DNA from: Chiridota heheva
Lineage: Eukaryota; Echinodermata; Holothuroidea; Apodida; Chiridotidae
Assembly (NCBI GenBank): GCA_020152595.1
Contig: JAIGNY010001609.1
Coordinates: 62,001-126,000 of the forward strand
Reading direction: 5' to 3'
Length of the DNA stretch: 64,000 bases
The first letter of the stretch is position 1, and each line of letters opens with the position of its first letter. Below the pieces are notes generated by a model, which was not told the origin of the DNA, did no database searches, and saw only the letters and a list, made by a program, of their open reading frames with translations. A program made the translations under genes and the position numbers. This document shows positions 37,501 to 52,500 of the stretch, piece by piece.

Positions 37501-40500
37501 GGAATTTCCTAAACAATGAATTTAGGCATGCCCTGAAAATAATTCAAAACAACCAATTTTCTGGACTCGTAAGAAAATCAGTTTAAGTGGTTTCTGGTAT
37601 CAAAGAGAATCAAAACAATTGGCTTCTTGCATGAAAACGAAAGGTTATTTAGTATTAAAGTATCTTTAGGTACCATATACTCACCGAGGTCATGGCTTGC
37701 CTTTGGTGTCGACCAGCCAACTCTGCATAAACCCTCATCTGTAACTGTGGCTTCATAGTAATATTTACCTGAAAAAAAGATACAAAAATTACATTACGTT
37801 TACCAGCAGAAAGAATAGCTTTGCAAATAACTACTAATAATTACCAACTTTTTTTTTCTTTTTCAGAAAAAGATTTCAATCAAAATATTTTTGCAGTGCA
37901 TTGTGATTACTACATACTGTATTCAATTTCAATAAGTGCCTGGGGCACTTTGAAAAATAGAATTGGGCCAATTTTTAGGCCCAAAGTTTCTTCCTAATAA
38001 GCGGCCATTTACCGTGGCCACGTAGAGTGTGTTTATAATATTCAAACTGCTTTCTGTGAGCTGGTTCTATACTAGCCCCACAATAACCACCACAAAAACA
38101 TTGTCAGCACCAGATGCAAAATAAGCAAATAATGTAACAAAACTATCTTCAAATTAATCAATATATATATCATATAATATAATAAATTATGTTATCAGTC
38201 AAAAAATATTAGGTGGGTGATTTTTAGAACAGGGACGCTAAATACGTCAAATATGATACATGATTGCCAACATTGAACAAAGTATAATGATTTTGAGAAC
38301 AATGAGCTTTTAGAAATAGTTTTGAGAATCAGTAAGCTTCAGCAAACTTCTTGAATTTGTAGGCATGAATATGCAAATTCTTATGCTAATTTGCATTTTA
38401 ATTGTCTACCATATGAAGTCTTGGAAGAAATTCTCAGCAAATCTTTTTGATACTTTGCCATACCCCCAATAAAATTCTCCCATAATCATAATTTTCAATG
38501 ACTGAAATTTAGGATAAAATATAAATTACACAGATTTTGTTTGTTTGTTTGTTTGATGAGGGCTTAACGGCACCATAACAACCAGAAATAAATTGTGCCT
38601 GAGAGGTTAGATCATTCTAGAGGTAGGAAGGAAAGAAAACAGGGGGAGTTTGTGATGTCTACCCAGCACAACATAAAAAATGTAGCATAAACTAAAAATT
38701 TCTCAACATTAAAAAAAGCTACAACTGAAAAATTAAGAGCTATTTCTGCATTTCAAAGACAATTCTACCAAAATTGATGAACTCTTTACACTACGCTATT
38801 AAACTCTGAGCATCCACAGAACTTTCAGAAGCACTCCCCCACACAACTAGTTATCTTACCTGTTCTAGAGACACCTTTATTGGAGCGAGTCCCATGCCAT
38901 GCAAACTGTCGGCTCTGACACAGTAAGCCTGTCTTATCAATTGCTACAAATAACAAGAGAGACAGAAACATAAATAAGAGGATCAAATACAATTTGACAA
39001 ATTAATATATTACACACACAAGTATCTTCATCCCAGTACATGTTTAGTATGTTACTCTTATACACATGGAATATTCTATTATCTTTTGTTTTCAATACAA
39101 ATTGAGCTTTCTAGGACAAGCTTTCCAACCACAATATTCCAATGTTAATTTTTTTCATAAAAATAATTTTTTAAAGATTTAGACCTCATCATTTTGTAAA
39201 AAAAAAAATATCAGAAGTACCACAACTGAGTACTTATAGAAATTTAACAAAGAATATCTAAAATAATGTCACAACAAATAATATTGAACTTAAAAAAAAA
39301 TCGTTCCATACAAAAAGAATCAAATCCAAACCAACCATGAATCTTAAAGGAGACATAAAGTCTGACATAATCTTTATTTTATACAATAGAATTAAAAATA
39401 ACAGAGACATGAAGTTTAACATACAGTAATCCTTATTTCATATAATAGAATTATAAATAACAAATTTCCTGACCAAGTTATATACCCCCTTAAGCAATTT
39501 GACACAATTTTTATAACTATTAAACACTTTTAATTCTACTACTAAATAGTATTATGGGAGCCGCCATTTTTATTTCAAAACACACAGAAAATGATGTCAT
39601 CAGACCAGCAGGATGTTGGAATGCTTTGTATTTCTTTGTAATCTACTTCAAAATTTCAAGGTTATTACAATTCTTTTTAACTTATTATGTAAGGGATTTT
39701 TTTTGTGTACACATGAAATTAACAAAACATTCTGTTAAAACTTTGTGTCACATCATTTTGAAACAAAAACTAATCACATTTATAAAGAAATACATTAACG
39801 ACCTTACCTCCCTATTGGGAAAATTATGTCATCATGCACAATATTTCAATACAGAATTGAACAAAATGGCAGCCTCCATGTGTCAGCTTCAAACATGAAT
39901 AACTTGAGATAGGAATAAAATTGTGACTTGCTGTTTTGGGTACTTGGTTAAGATTTGTATCTTTTATCATACAAAATAATGATTGTATCAGACTTTATGT
40001 CTCCTTTAGGTTTTGGGATTTTCCATAATCTAAGAAACAAAATACTTCAACCTCTGATGATGCCATATGCTTTGATGTAATGGAAATAAGTTCCTTAATT
40101 TGGGGAGGGGTAGGGTCAAGCACATTCATTAGTCACATGAGGTAACTTCTTCCACTTAATCCTACAAGCCGTAGCGTAACAAGTTTCCTTTACTGGAAAA
40201 CGTAAGGTGCTCTCAAAATTTTACAAATGCCCAACAAGGTCCTCTCAATTTTGTATGAAAACTACATGGTTGCCATGGTTATGCCACAAAAATGAATATT
40301 ATCCTAAAAATTGGAGGTTAGATTTCCTACAGAGGAATGGTAGCACCTACTTACACAGCATCATCACCATGTGCATTTTGACCAAATTTCTGCTTTAGTC
40401 TACATTTAAGTACAAATTATTCCTTTATTCACATTGAAAAAAAGAACTAGAATGGTGAATACCATCATAGTTCCAACGCCCATGCAAATTTACACCCATA

Positions 40501-43500
40501 TCATGTGACCCAGCAAATTATAATAATGGCATCTCACACACTAAGTCCAACATGGCATCCCTGTCCCACATGGCATCCCACCCAATATCCCACATAACAA
40601 CCCATCCCATCCCTTGTCCCACATGGAATTCCACAATATCTCCCACATGGATTTCCACCACATCTCCCACATGGCATCCCACCCCATGTCCCACATGACA
40701 TCCCAGCCCATTCCTTGTACCATGTGGCATTCCACCATATGTCCCAAATGGCATCCCATCCCATAACCCACATGGCATCCAACCCTATGTCCCACATGGC
40801 ATCCCATCCCATGAGTCACATGGCATCCCACCCTATGTCCCACATGGTATCCATCCCATGTGCCAAATGACATCCCACCCCATGTCCCACATGACATCCC
40901 ATCCCCATGCCATGTCCCACATGGCATTCCACCATATCTCCCACATGGCATTCCACCATACAGTATGTTTCACATGGCACTCCACCATATGTTCCACATG
41001 GCATTCCACCATATGTCCCACTTGGCATCCCACCCTATGACCCACATGGCATCCCACCCTATGTCCCACATGGGTCCCATCCTATATGTATGTCCCACAT
41101 TAATCCAACCATATGTACCACATGGCATTCCTCCCCAAGTCCCACATGGCATCTCTCCCTGTGTCCCCCATGGCATTCCACCTTATGTCCCCTATCAAGT
41201 TGATTACCACCTGATGTCCCACATGGCACCCCACCTAATGTCTCACATTAGATCCCACCATATGTTCCACATGGTATCCCTCCCAGTGTCCCAATGACAT
41301 CCTACTGTATGTCCCACATGGCATCACAACCCATGTCCACATAGCCTCCTACCCTGTCCCACATAGCCTCCTACCCTATGTCACACATAGTATCCCAACC
41401 TATGTCACACTCTGTGTTACTCGTGGTATCTCACCCCATGTCCCACATGGCATTCCACCCTGTTCCACATGGCATCCCACCCCATGTCCCACATGGCATC
41501 CCACCTTATGACATCCCATAAGAAGTCTCATCCTAGCTATCAGTCCCTGATTGAGCATACTATGTATGAAAGTGTCAAATCATATATTAACTTGTATGTA
41601 AATGACTTGTTAAAATATGGTGGGACCCCATGTTCCACATGACATCCCATCCAATGGCATTCCACCCTATGTCCCGCATGGCATTCCACCATAAATCCTA
41701 CATGGCATTCCACCCTTTTCCACATGGCATCCCACCCCATGTCCCACATGGCATCCTACCCATGTCCCACATGACGTCCCATGGGCTTCATAAGAAGTCA
41801 CATCCTAGCTATCACAGTCCCTGATTGAGCATACTATGTATGAAAGTGTCAGTTCATATGACAACTTATACGCAAATGCCTTGTTGAATAAGAAAAAAGG
41901 TGGAGTTAAATAATTATGCCTGATATAGCCCTTGGTGTATACCACATGGTATATATTATATCATGTCCCGCATGGCCCCTATCCATGTCCCGCATGGCCC
42001 CTATTCATGTCCCACATGGCCCTATCTATGTCCCAAATGGCCCCCATTCATGTCCCACATGGCATCCCTCCCTATGTCCATATGCAGTCACATCCTGTCA
42101 CACTCCCTGACTAAGCATACTAAATAAAAACAGTCTGGTCAGTACATATACTGTAGCAACTTTATGCAAATGTTCACAATAATAAAGGTGGAGTTAAATA
42201 AACATGCCTGAAACAACCGTTGGTGCCCAAATATGTTGAAGAATTTTTAGGATATAAATCTCCAGTGCAACGAGAGAGACCCTTGAGAAAATTATATCAT
42301 TTTACACTTATCTTCTAAGGAAATCGCAAATGTTTTGTAGACTTTTTAAGGAAACTAGTCTTCAATCTGTCTTAAGTGTCTCTGAAAAACTTTAACATTT
42401 TGTAAGGAAATTCTAATCTTCCATAAGGATATCTGAAGAAACTTTTAATTTTTTTCTGAGGAATTGTCAAAAAAAAACTGTAACATTTCTGAGAAAATCT
42501 CAGGAAAAACTGTGGACAGCCAGATGGACGAAATCGTCATTACATAGGTTTGCATTATGCTTCGCATGCTCACCAAAAATATTGTTTAACTCCCGTTCAA
42601 TAAAATTTATAAACAGTTTAAAGATAATTATGTTAAAAAATATGACACCAAACAATATGGATATTGATTGGATGCATTGAAAATAACATACAAATGAAAA
42701 GCCCAAATACATACCGTATGACACACTAATACATGTACAGCATTAAAATATACAAATACAACTTTCAACAATTTCAACAATGATGCATATTTTTCATCCA
42801 TTTTGCAAATATCTTTTGAAACAAATGCAGTACAAGTGATCAATGTGCTATAAATTCATTGTGTAAAACTTGTAAACATTACAGTACTCTTCAAGTATTT
42901 CTTATAATATAGCATAGCAAGGTTTAATGTCCCGAAAGCATCCAGTGCTGGACATTATGTCAAGATGGCCACGGCCTTTGATAACCAGTTGTGAACCCAC
43001 TGGTTCCAGACCCACCAGAATTCAAACCCAGGACGTGCGGGTGAGACAACAAAGCACTAACCACTACACCACAGAGGTCTGTTATACTACATTCGTAAAA
43101 AGCAATACAAATTTTAGCAAAGTAAAAGTGAAGAAAATTGAATATAAAATACAAACCCATTGCTTCCCCTCTGTCATGGTAGTTCATTCTCCACTCTGTT
43201 GAATCTTCAAATAAATAAAACAAATAATTCATTGATTAATTCATAATTAAACAAAATCATCAAGCTTAATAAGTTTGAAAAATGAAACAATGACTAAGGA
43301 ATACTGAAAATGACACAAGTTTACCTTAAAGATTTGGCTGAACAAAATTTGTGAATTTTTAATCCAAGCAATAATTTATCAATATCATCTACATCTTTGA
43401 AAATTTTCCTAAATTTAGGTCATTGACAGCGAGGAAATTGTCTTTTCAAATATACATGCTGATTGGAGATAAAATAGAGATCGTAAAAGCTACTGTAAGA

Positions 43501-46500
43501 ATCAGCTGCTATCCTTAAATTTTTAGCAGATAATTTTTTTAATCTTAAAGGAATATTCCTGACAATTTTCATTTTCATGTATATGATAGAGGACTATTAA
43601 AGAAAGAAATAGGTAGAAAAATCATGTTGATATCTTTTTCCATTTAGAAGTTAATACATTCCAAAGATTGAGCGAGTGGTTGAAAAGTGACCTCGCAGTG
43701 CATTGTGTGATGAAATGAAGGCAAATCCACAACAATTTGTAAGTTTGTTTGATGAAGGCTTAAAGGCACCATGACCTATTCTAAGACGGGTAATGTGAAC
43801 GTTGCGGGAGAGGTTGTGGATGGTGGGTTGTATGTATTTCTTTGAAAATTATTATGCCTCCTCCTAAATTACAGGAAGCACGTTTTGTTTAATTATTGAG
43901 ACTGGGTATAACATCTACTTTATGAACCTGTATGAACCTTATGAACCTCATGAATCTTACACTTTTAAGTAAAAGTAAGTAAAAGAAAAACGTGTTGTTT
44001 TGTTTTATAGAAATACATAAATTGTCTTGGATCTGACTTTATGACATCACATTTTACACTGCGAGGTCACACTGATGAAATCTTTAAAACATAAAAGCTA
44101 AAATGCTTAAAGATATCAATATGAAATTAACACCAAATTGTTTCTTTAATCATGATGATCCAAGAGGCCTATTAAAAACTTGTCCACAAATTATCTACCA
44201 ATTATCATCCTACCGAAGTACTTTTTATTCTTTGAATTCCACCAAGCACTAATTGGAGAAAACTATCAGTGTATCGAATGGTTGGCTTGACCCAGAAAAT
44301 AAGATCTCCACACAACACTTCACTAAAAGGGCTGTGTAGCTGTGTATAGCCAGCAATTTAGTTTGCTCACATTCACTGTGGTTAACCAAGCATTGGTGTT
44401 AATGAAAGCAGGAGGCAGTGAGACTTAGTGGAGATAGAGGTTTGAAATATAATCTCCCTGACTTGTTCCATTTGCCAATTGGGACTTGGGGTTGGAAAGT
44501 AATAGGCCTCTTAGATCATCATGCTTGTCTTCTATCATATATATGAAAATGAAAATTCACGGAAATATTCCTTTAATCGTCTGCTGACACATACATCCCA
44601 AAGCCGTATAATGAGAGTGCAGAATAAATGAAACTTTATTATGTGCCATTTATATTTTCATAATAATTGAGATAAAACTAGCTTAAACCTGTTCCTGTTC
44701 TTTCAGAGAAGAAAAGGCCATTTTGAAAGAGCTCATTTTGGGCTCTAAAACTAGTGTAAATAGAGAGAGAAAATGTTATTTACTACAAACCTGCACGGGG
44801 AGTAGAGCTTGATTTGGAGGATTTCCCCTCAGCCTTGTCCCTCAAAGTCTCATGGACAATCTGGATCACTGGCAGACAAAACGCCTGAAAAACAAGATCA
44901 ACTTCAGCATTGAAGATACACAGCAATTTGTTATATGGGGAAGAAAAGAGTTCCATAATTTTGCTATCGAAAAAAGTTTATTCAATTCTCATTATAAAAT
45001 GCATGAACCATGAATGTCTTAAGGTCATATAATCACATTCATGTGCTACATTGTTGAGTCATACAGGAGGTCAAGATCAAATATATGTTATATTTTCCCA
45101 AAATCATGGGTCAGTAAGATCTGGGAAAATATATATTTTAACAACTTTTTGTTCAAATTTTCTAATTAAAAACTAGTCTGCTCATAGACCTAATGAAAGC
45201 TAAATCAGTAGGAGAGGGTTTATCTAATTTTGATGGCATTACTTAAAGGATTAGCTTAGTGGTCTAGCATGTCCATCTTATATAAAAGAGGACTTCAAAA
45301 GAAACAAAATGGTGAAAAAAGCATTGCAAAATCTTATTCTGTTAAGGAGTATTCAAGTTTAAAGTTTGGTATCATTTCTGTAGAAATAACTGAAAACAAA
45401 TTTGTGGTAATGTCACAGCCTCAGATTCCTCAAAATCTTGATGTATTTAAAGAAAGTTTCTTTAATTTTGTCACTATTTAAATCATTTTTGCTCAAACTT
45501 TCTTCAGGTGGTATATTATAAATACCCTTCCTAGATTCAGTTTTACTACTTTTTTGACATATCCCATGGTTTTTAAGCTACAAAATCACAGGACAAAATA
45601 TGATATCTGAAGAAAATTCAACTTTTTCTAAGGAACTCTGAAGAAACTTTAACATTTTCTGAGGAATTCTCAAAAAACTTTAACACTTCTGAGGAAATCT
45701 CAGGAAAAACTGTGAATGGCCGGACGGACAGTCGGACATAGGTTCGCATTATGCTTCGCATGCGAACCAAAAATATACTAAAAACATAATCTGGTAATGT
45801 CATTTTGATTATAAAGTATTTCAGAAACATGTATCTTAACAAAGTAAATAATAAGTTTATAATTCATGCTTTGATATATCGCGCAAAAATTGTTTGTGTT
45901 GAAGACTAATATGTTGAAGACTGTTATCATTTCTGTTCATATTTTCATTTGCACCTTTGTTTTTCTGTACATTGTACATGTATCATTTTTAAAAAGGCCA
46001 GAAGCCTAATCAAGGAAGTAAATAAACTGTTTAATAAAAAGTCATATTAAACAAAAACAAATTTACTTTACGGTTTTAAATCTTGAAACTCACCCCAGTC
46101 TTTCCACTTCCTGTTTCAGCAGCCTGGCAAAGAAAATACAAAGGTGAGCAAAGACTTGTATGGGAAAAGGAAAGCTTACTGATAATACTTAGTGGCAGTT
46201 ACTGTATGAGTTGATCATTCTTTGATAAAGACTTATTAAAATGGCACCCCCTTCAGAGACAAGAATGGACAGATCAGAAAAATATCCTCAAGGCTAGTGC
46301 TGCCACGATGAAGGTGGGGGCATTACTTGTTCTGCTCCTTAAAGTTTCAAACAGTCAGACCCGACCTGATAAATAACCAGGTCGGGTCAGATTTTTCCTC
46401 TTTGTTTTCTTTATTCTGAAAACCTTAGTTGTTGTGGAAGTTGGTGCTGAGTATTATATTAGCAATGGATGAAGTCCTTATTGTGTGGTTATTTTAATTA

Positions 46501-49500
46501 AGATAAAGTGGTCTCACTATTTGCTACAGTAAGTTTGTGGTTATGATTTGCTAGGACAAATTTTTAAGGAGAAGGACAAGTCATGGGGGGGGGGGGCAGG
46601 AAATTGCCCAGGGGCCCAAGTGTACCTGATTATATTTCTTGGGGATAAGAAAAAGTAAAATAAACAAAACCATGGGGGAAAAAATCAGTGAAAACCCCTG
46701 CTTGATAATGGCGAAAACAGTACAAATTGGACTACAAATTATATACCTTTTTTTAATTTTTGCTCTTGAGAATTTTTTGTAAATATGAGAGGCCCCCAAA
46801 TGTTAGTTTGCCCCAGGCATCACAATTCTCCCAGAGGCTCTGCTGAAGGCCACCCCTCTGTTCTTTTTCGCCTCTTCTTTTACATTAACATGCTTGGCAA
46901 CTAAAAATATATCTCCTATATATGGTACCAAAAGTTGTAATAACCTGATGGTTGTAGAATGATTGCCTATAAATAGTTAGTCAATGTCTTTGTACATTTC
47001 ATACTTACCATGAGAACATCCCCTCCACCTAGAATGAGTGGAATGGCCTCTGACTGCACATCCGTAGGCAGTCTGTAAAGGTAAAATACAAGTTATACAT
47101 GAAACTATTACTATAAAAATAAAACAACTACTTCACCAAAGTAACAGAAAGGAGTCCAATCTGAATATGGAGCCCACAAAAGAAGTTGTTTTAAACATCC
47201 ATTTTCAATCTCTCCTACTGTATTTTATACCTTGGAATGCATTGGAGCAGCACCATTTGGTTGGTTGTAATAAAAGGGGACAAACCATAAAGGCTGACTA
47301 AAACACATAAATAATGACATTCATAAATTGCTCATAGAGGGATTTCATCATGTGACTCAAACTCATCTGGAAGCCATTTTGCCGGGCACACAGCTCAGTC
47401 ACATCACACGTACAACAAACATACTGCCAGTACCAGTTCAGCGAATTTTGTTTTGTTTGCGGCAGCAATTATACTTCATATCTTTTTAAGGTTTTATATA
47501 TTCACCGGGTATACGAAGAGTAACTTTTATGTGAATGCCATCTGATTGTTCGTTATACCCAGGCAAAGCCTACATACCTGGCATAAAGTGCTTACTGCAA
47601 ATCCTATACCGAAGGTTGAAAAACGTTGCGTCGTGCAGCAGAAACCTACTAGGAACGTCAATCAGGATCAAATGGAAATCAAGAAAACGTCTTTTTATTT
47701 CCCGCACACGTCTATTAGTGCAACCAACGGGCACAGCACAATTCCGCCATAATTATCTTACAAAAATTATACTATATAACAACATGCCAGCATTTGTAAG
47801 TCCAAATAAGTGAACAGCAGACGATCGTTCTCGCCCGACAAAATAGCGATGTAAACAAAGTCACATGACCTCATGACATCAGCTGAAACACCGTAATAGA
47901 TTAAAAAATACTAAAACCTTTTTATTGGCCATAAGCTAAAATATAGATAAACTACTGTACTTCAAAATTTAAAGACTGTCATATTCAGAATAATTTCTCT
48001 GTATAATAATTTCAGTATTCGACATAAAAAAGCTCTTACAAAAGTAGAATTGCACCACATCTAAGGCCCAAAGTTTTTTCCCTTGTAAGCGCCGATGATC
48101 GAGGGCCGCGTACAGTGTGCTATTCAAGCTGCGTCAGTACATATGTGAGCTAGTTCTATACTATAGTCCCACAATAACAACCACAAAATTATTTTGAGCG
48201 CAGGACGCAAAAATAGCAAAGAATGTAACAAAACTTGAGTATTTTAAGACTTCAAAATATGTTATCAGTCTAAACAAAGTTGGGTGGGTGCTTATTAGAG
48301 CAGGGGAGCTTAATACATCGAATATGGTAATCAATTTTTTAAGGTGCCCATAGACCTTTGATGAATTTGATGTGGAGGGAATATAGGCCTACTGTACTTA
48401 CAGCCAATCCATGTCCTCTACAGCTTCACATAATTCTGGAATTACTCCAAATTCTAAAGAAAGAAGAAAGCAGCTTGTGTAAAGTATTTTAAAAAGTTCA
48501 AAAGCTATATGTTTAAAGAAATATTTCCATGAATTTTCAAGTTCGTATATATGATATAAAAGACTATTAATATAAAGGAATATTGCCATAGTTTTTGTAC
48601 AATTTTATTTGAAAGACATACTTTTAGAGCCAATTTGGTACAAAAATCACGTTGATATCATATTCCGTTCAGGAGATATGGATTTTTAAAGATTTCCCAA
48701 TTGCATTTTAAAGTTTTTGTACAGTATGATGAATTCGTGTTTGATGATGTCATAGAGACAATTCCATTGCAAATGTTTAAGCATTTAAAATTTGAATATC
48801 TCCTGGTAGGAATAACATATCAAAAGGATTTTTGTACTAAATTGTTTCTAATTTTTTTTTTTTTCTTATGAAAGCTTACAAAAAAACATGGGAATATTCC
48901 TTTAAATAAACAAATTAGTGATAAAGCCAAGTTGATATCTTATTCCGTTCAGGAGTTAACCCTTCTACCAGCACTTTTTTGAAAATGCGCCTGGGAGGCA
49001 GAATCAAAGACAGGGCACCCAAAACGGCAATAATATCACCCCGTGGTAGAGTAAGGGTTAATCACAGGCTAATCATTGAAGGGTCCTCTGTCTTCCGAGC
49101 AGCAAAGTCCGGCTCGTTCCGCTTCAGTGACCCGCTGGGCCACCCATCGGGTCCATGCTGCATATATTTTCGAGTTGGTGCACTTGTCGTGGGTTAATTA
49201 ACCCTTACTCTACCAGCACTTTTTTGAAAATGCACCTAGGAGGCGGAGTCAAAGATGGGGCACCCAAAACAGCGATAATATCACCGCGTGGTAGAATAAG
49301 AGTTGATATATTTCAAACATTTCACTTGATGTGTTGAAAAATGACTGGTGCAGTTTACAGTGTGATGCCATACAGTAGTTACAGATCCAAGACAATTTTG
49401 TATGTATTTCTATGAAAATAAATCTCCATTGTTTTCTCATAACAATTGTCTTGGAAGTGCAGCTATGACATCACAGTGATCACACTACACTGTTGAATTA

Positions 49501-52500
49501 AAACAACTGCACCAGTCACTTTTCTTTGTTTGTTTGATGAGGGCTTAACGGCACCACGACAACGAGGGTCAAATTGTGCCAGTCAATTTAAACACACTGT
49601 AGGAATCTTTGAAATAAAATCGTGATAGTTTTTTCACCAATTAATTCATATCTTCATTTGTCTTATTTCAAAACAATCCACATAAAAATAAATCCATGGA
49701 AAATTTATATTTATGCACAAAGTTCCTTCAAGTTGTTGTTCTGTATTATGGGGAAGGGTATGCATAAAAACTGTGAAACTAGATATTGTATTTTATATCA
49801 ACTTGGTCATTAGGTTATAGAGAACGTGCATGGGTACACATCACATATCACGTGATCACCATCTGCCAGGCAAGCTGGACGGCAAAAAAAGTTTGATTAC
49901 ATAATGTAGGTACATAATAACTCATATATGAAGAAGTTACTCCCAGTGAGATACTAAACATTAATAAAATGTTTTTCATTCCTAAAAAGTATTTTACAAG
50001 TTGGAATGGTTATTTCCTACTCAGCGTTTGGTTGTACAAATCGTCAAGGACAGGAATAAGGAGTATCATTTTATTTTCCAGTGGAAGAAATTCTCTCTCT
50101 CTCTCTAGGTGCCAAGTCTGGAACAGAAATTGGCAATCATGGCCCTCCAGTCACTTCTGTTTGGAGTTAAGTGCATAAACTTAATATTACTTAGGCTGTT
50201 GTTGGTTTCCCAGTTGTTTAGGCTTTGGACATATTTGACTCGCTGCCTTCCTCCGCTTCTTTCGCCCTCAATTTTCCCACATACTGCAAGCTGTTCCAAC
50301 CCACCCTCCCGATAAACATGCCCGAAAAATTCCATCGACATCATCATTTGTTTTCCTTTCTGTCCAAGATATAAGAAACATTCTCCTAATGAACCACATT
50401 GCCGTAGCTTCTAAACTTTTCTAGATGTCACTGGTAATTGTCCAGCATTCACAGCCATAGAGAAGAGTAGATCATACATATGCCTTCAAGACAAGGACTT
50501 GTGTCTATTCCAATATTTCTATTCTTCAGAATTATATTCATTTTTGTAAACATGTCTTTGGCAATTGCAATGCGTTTTCTAACTTCTTTAATGCACCGAC
50601 TATCTGATGTTATTACACGTGTAGCCGAAGTACTTAAACTGTTATACTGTACTTGTTGTACTTGTTTATTTCTCCTTGGCGACAGTACATAATGGGTTTA
50701 TCACTTTTATTAAAACCACCATACATTGTTTTCTTTACATTTAGAGACAGTCCTCTCTTTTCACTTTCCTCTACAAAGAAGAGACTGCAGTTTTTCTTCT
50801 GACTCTGCTATGAGCACCGTGCCATCTGCATAGCGTTGTTTATTCATATTAAAGCCTCCAACTTTCAGCCCCTCAAGACTGTTGATGTTACGATGTATTG
50901 TTTTACTGTAAATGTTGAAAAGATCTGGTGACAAAACACACCCCTGCCTGACTCCTCTTCAAATACCTTAAATTTACTGTAATCTCCTTCAAGACTTATT
51001 GCTGCTTCCTGGTCCCAGTATAGGTTTCTTATAACTATTAGGTCTTTTCTGGCAATGTTCAAATTACTGAGTATTTCAAAGAGATCTTCATGTTTGACCT
51101 TGTCAAAGGCTTTGGAGTAATCAATGAAACATAAATATAAATCTTTCTTTACTTCTATGCACCTTTCCATGATCATTGATAGTGTAAATATTGCATTCCT
51201 AGTGCCTTTGTCTACAACAAAACAAAATTGTGTTTATGAAATTTCTGGCTGGATACTATTTTTCATTGTGGACATCAGAACACGAAGCAAGACCATGGTG
51301 ACATGGCTCATCAAGCTCATGGTTCTGTGTAGTTGGCATTCAGTTGCACCTGGTTTCTTGAGTAAGGTTATGAAGATAAGATTTACAGGCAAAATGGATA
51401 ACTGCAGTGAAACGCAAAGATTAGACACCAAGTTCCACCAGTAGAATATGTAGTGCAGAGCGTAGGAAGTAAGACTAGGAAGCGGGGCTGTGGTCCCCCC
51501 AATAATTCTTCCAGGTGGGCCAAGTACCATTTTGGCCCCCCAATAATGAAGGTGTGATAAATTGATTTTGAAGAGTCAAATTCCAAGCTTCTTTTCTTCC
51601 GGAAATCTCTAATTTTTGTCAAATTTCCTTCATTTTTGTAAAATTTGCAGCAATTTTTGTGCAATTTCTTTTATTTCGGAAAAGTTGTCTTTCATTTTGA
51701 TAAATTTCTATCAATTTCGGGAAATGTTCTTCAATTTTCTTTTAAATTCCCTTTATTTTCCAGAAATTTGCTTCAATTTTCAGGAACTTTATATACCAAT
51801 AAATTTACAAACCCCCTTCCCCCACCCTCCGCCCCACACCTTTACAAATAGTTTTTGGGCCTTGATAGGAGACTCATACATTTTTGTACTAAGGCTTGTT
51901 AAGACAAATTATCAAATCTTCCCCTGTCCCCATGTCAAATACTTCCCTATGCTGCTGATGTAGCAAAAAAATTAAATCAGTGGAATCAGGTCAGACCTTA
52001 TGTGAATTAAATATTTCTCTATTTACTTTTTTTAGGTACAATTATTTCCCTTAGGACATGCTTCCTCCTCTCTAACAGAAGTCAATCGAGGAGTCAGGTA
52101 GCTCAGCTGGTAGGGCTCATGACTGAGATGCTGGAGGTTCCAGGTTCGAGGCTCACACTAGCGTCACACAATTTCCCACAGCTAAGCAGACAGATACGCC
52201 GAACATCAAAACGGAAGTATGTCATTTGCAGCTCCTACTCCTCATTCAGCCTTTGGGAAAAGTGAACAATGGTCGAATGGCGCTCACCGTTTCTTGGTTG
52301 AGGACATTAAATGCCGGTCCTGATGGCAGGACAGTTACCCCTGCCTGGTTCTCTAAACACTATTCGAGAAGAGCAGCATTTAAATGCGGTATTCATTTCT
52401 GTCCTGGTTTAAACAGACATGTTCCGTTTCTAGAGTCATCAGTTTGTTTGTTTGTTTGATGAGGTCTTAACGGCACCACGACAACGAAGGTCAAATTGTG

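Noticed and set aside
39554..39898. 114-codon frame as a gene
   Set aside because: It lies wholly inside a MITE with clear terminal inverted repeats, and the related copy at 5663-6137 does not keep it.
40518..41297. Overlapping frames rich in Met, Gly, His and Pro on both strands
   Set aside because: They mirror the CCCACATGGCATCCCA minisatellite; there is no independent coding evidence.
50865..51176. Host gene encoding a reverse-transcriptase-like protein
   Set aside because: The frame is one piece of a frameshifted, 5'-truncated LINE.
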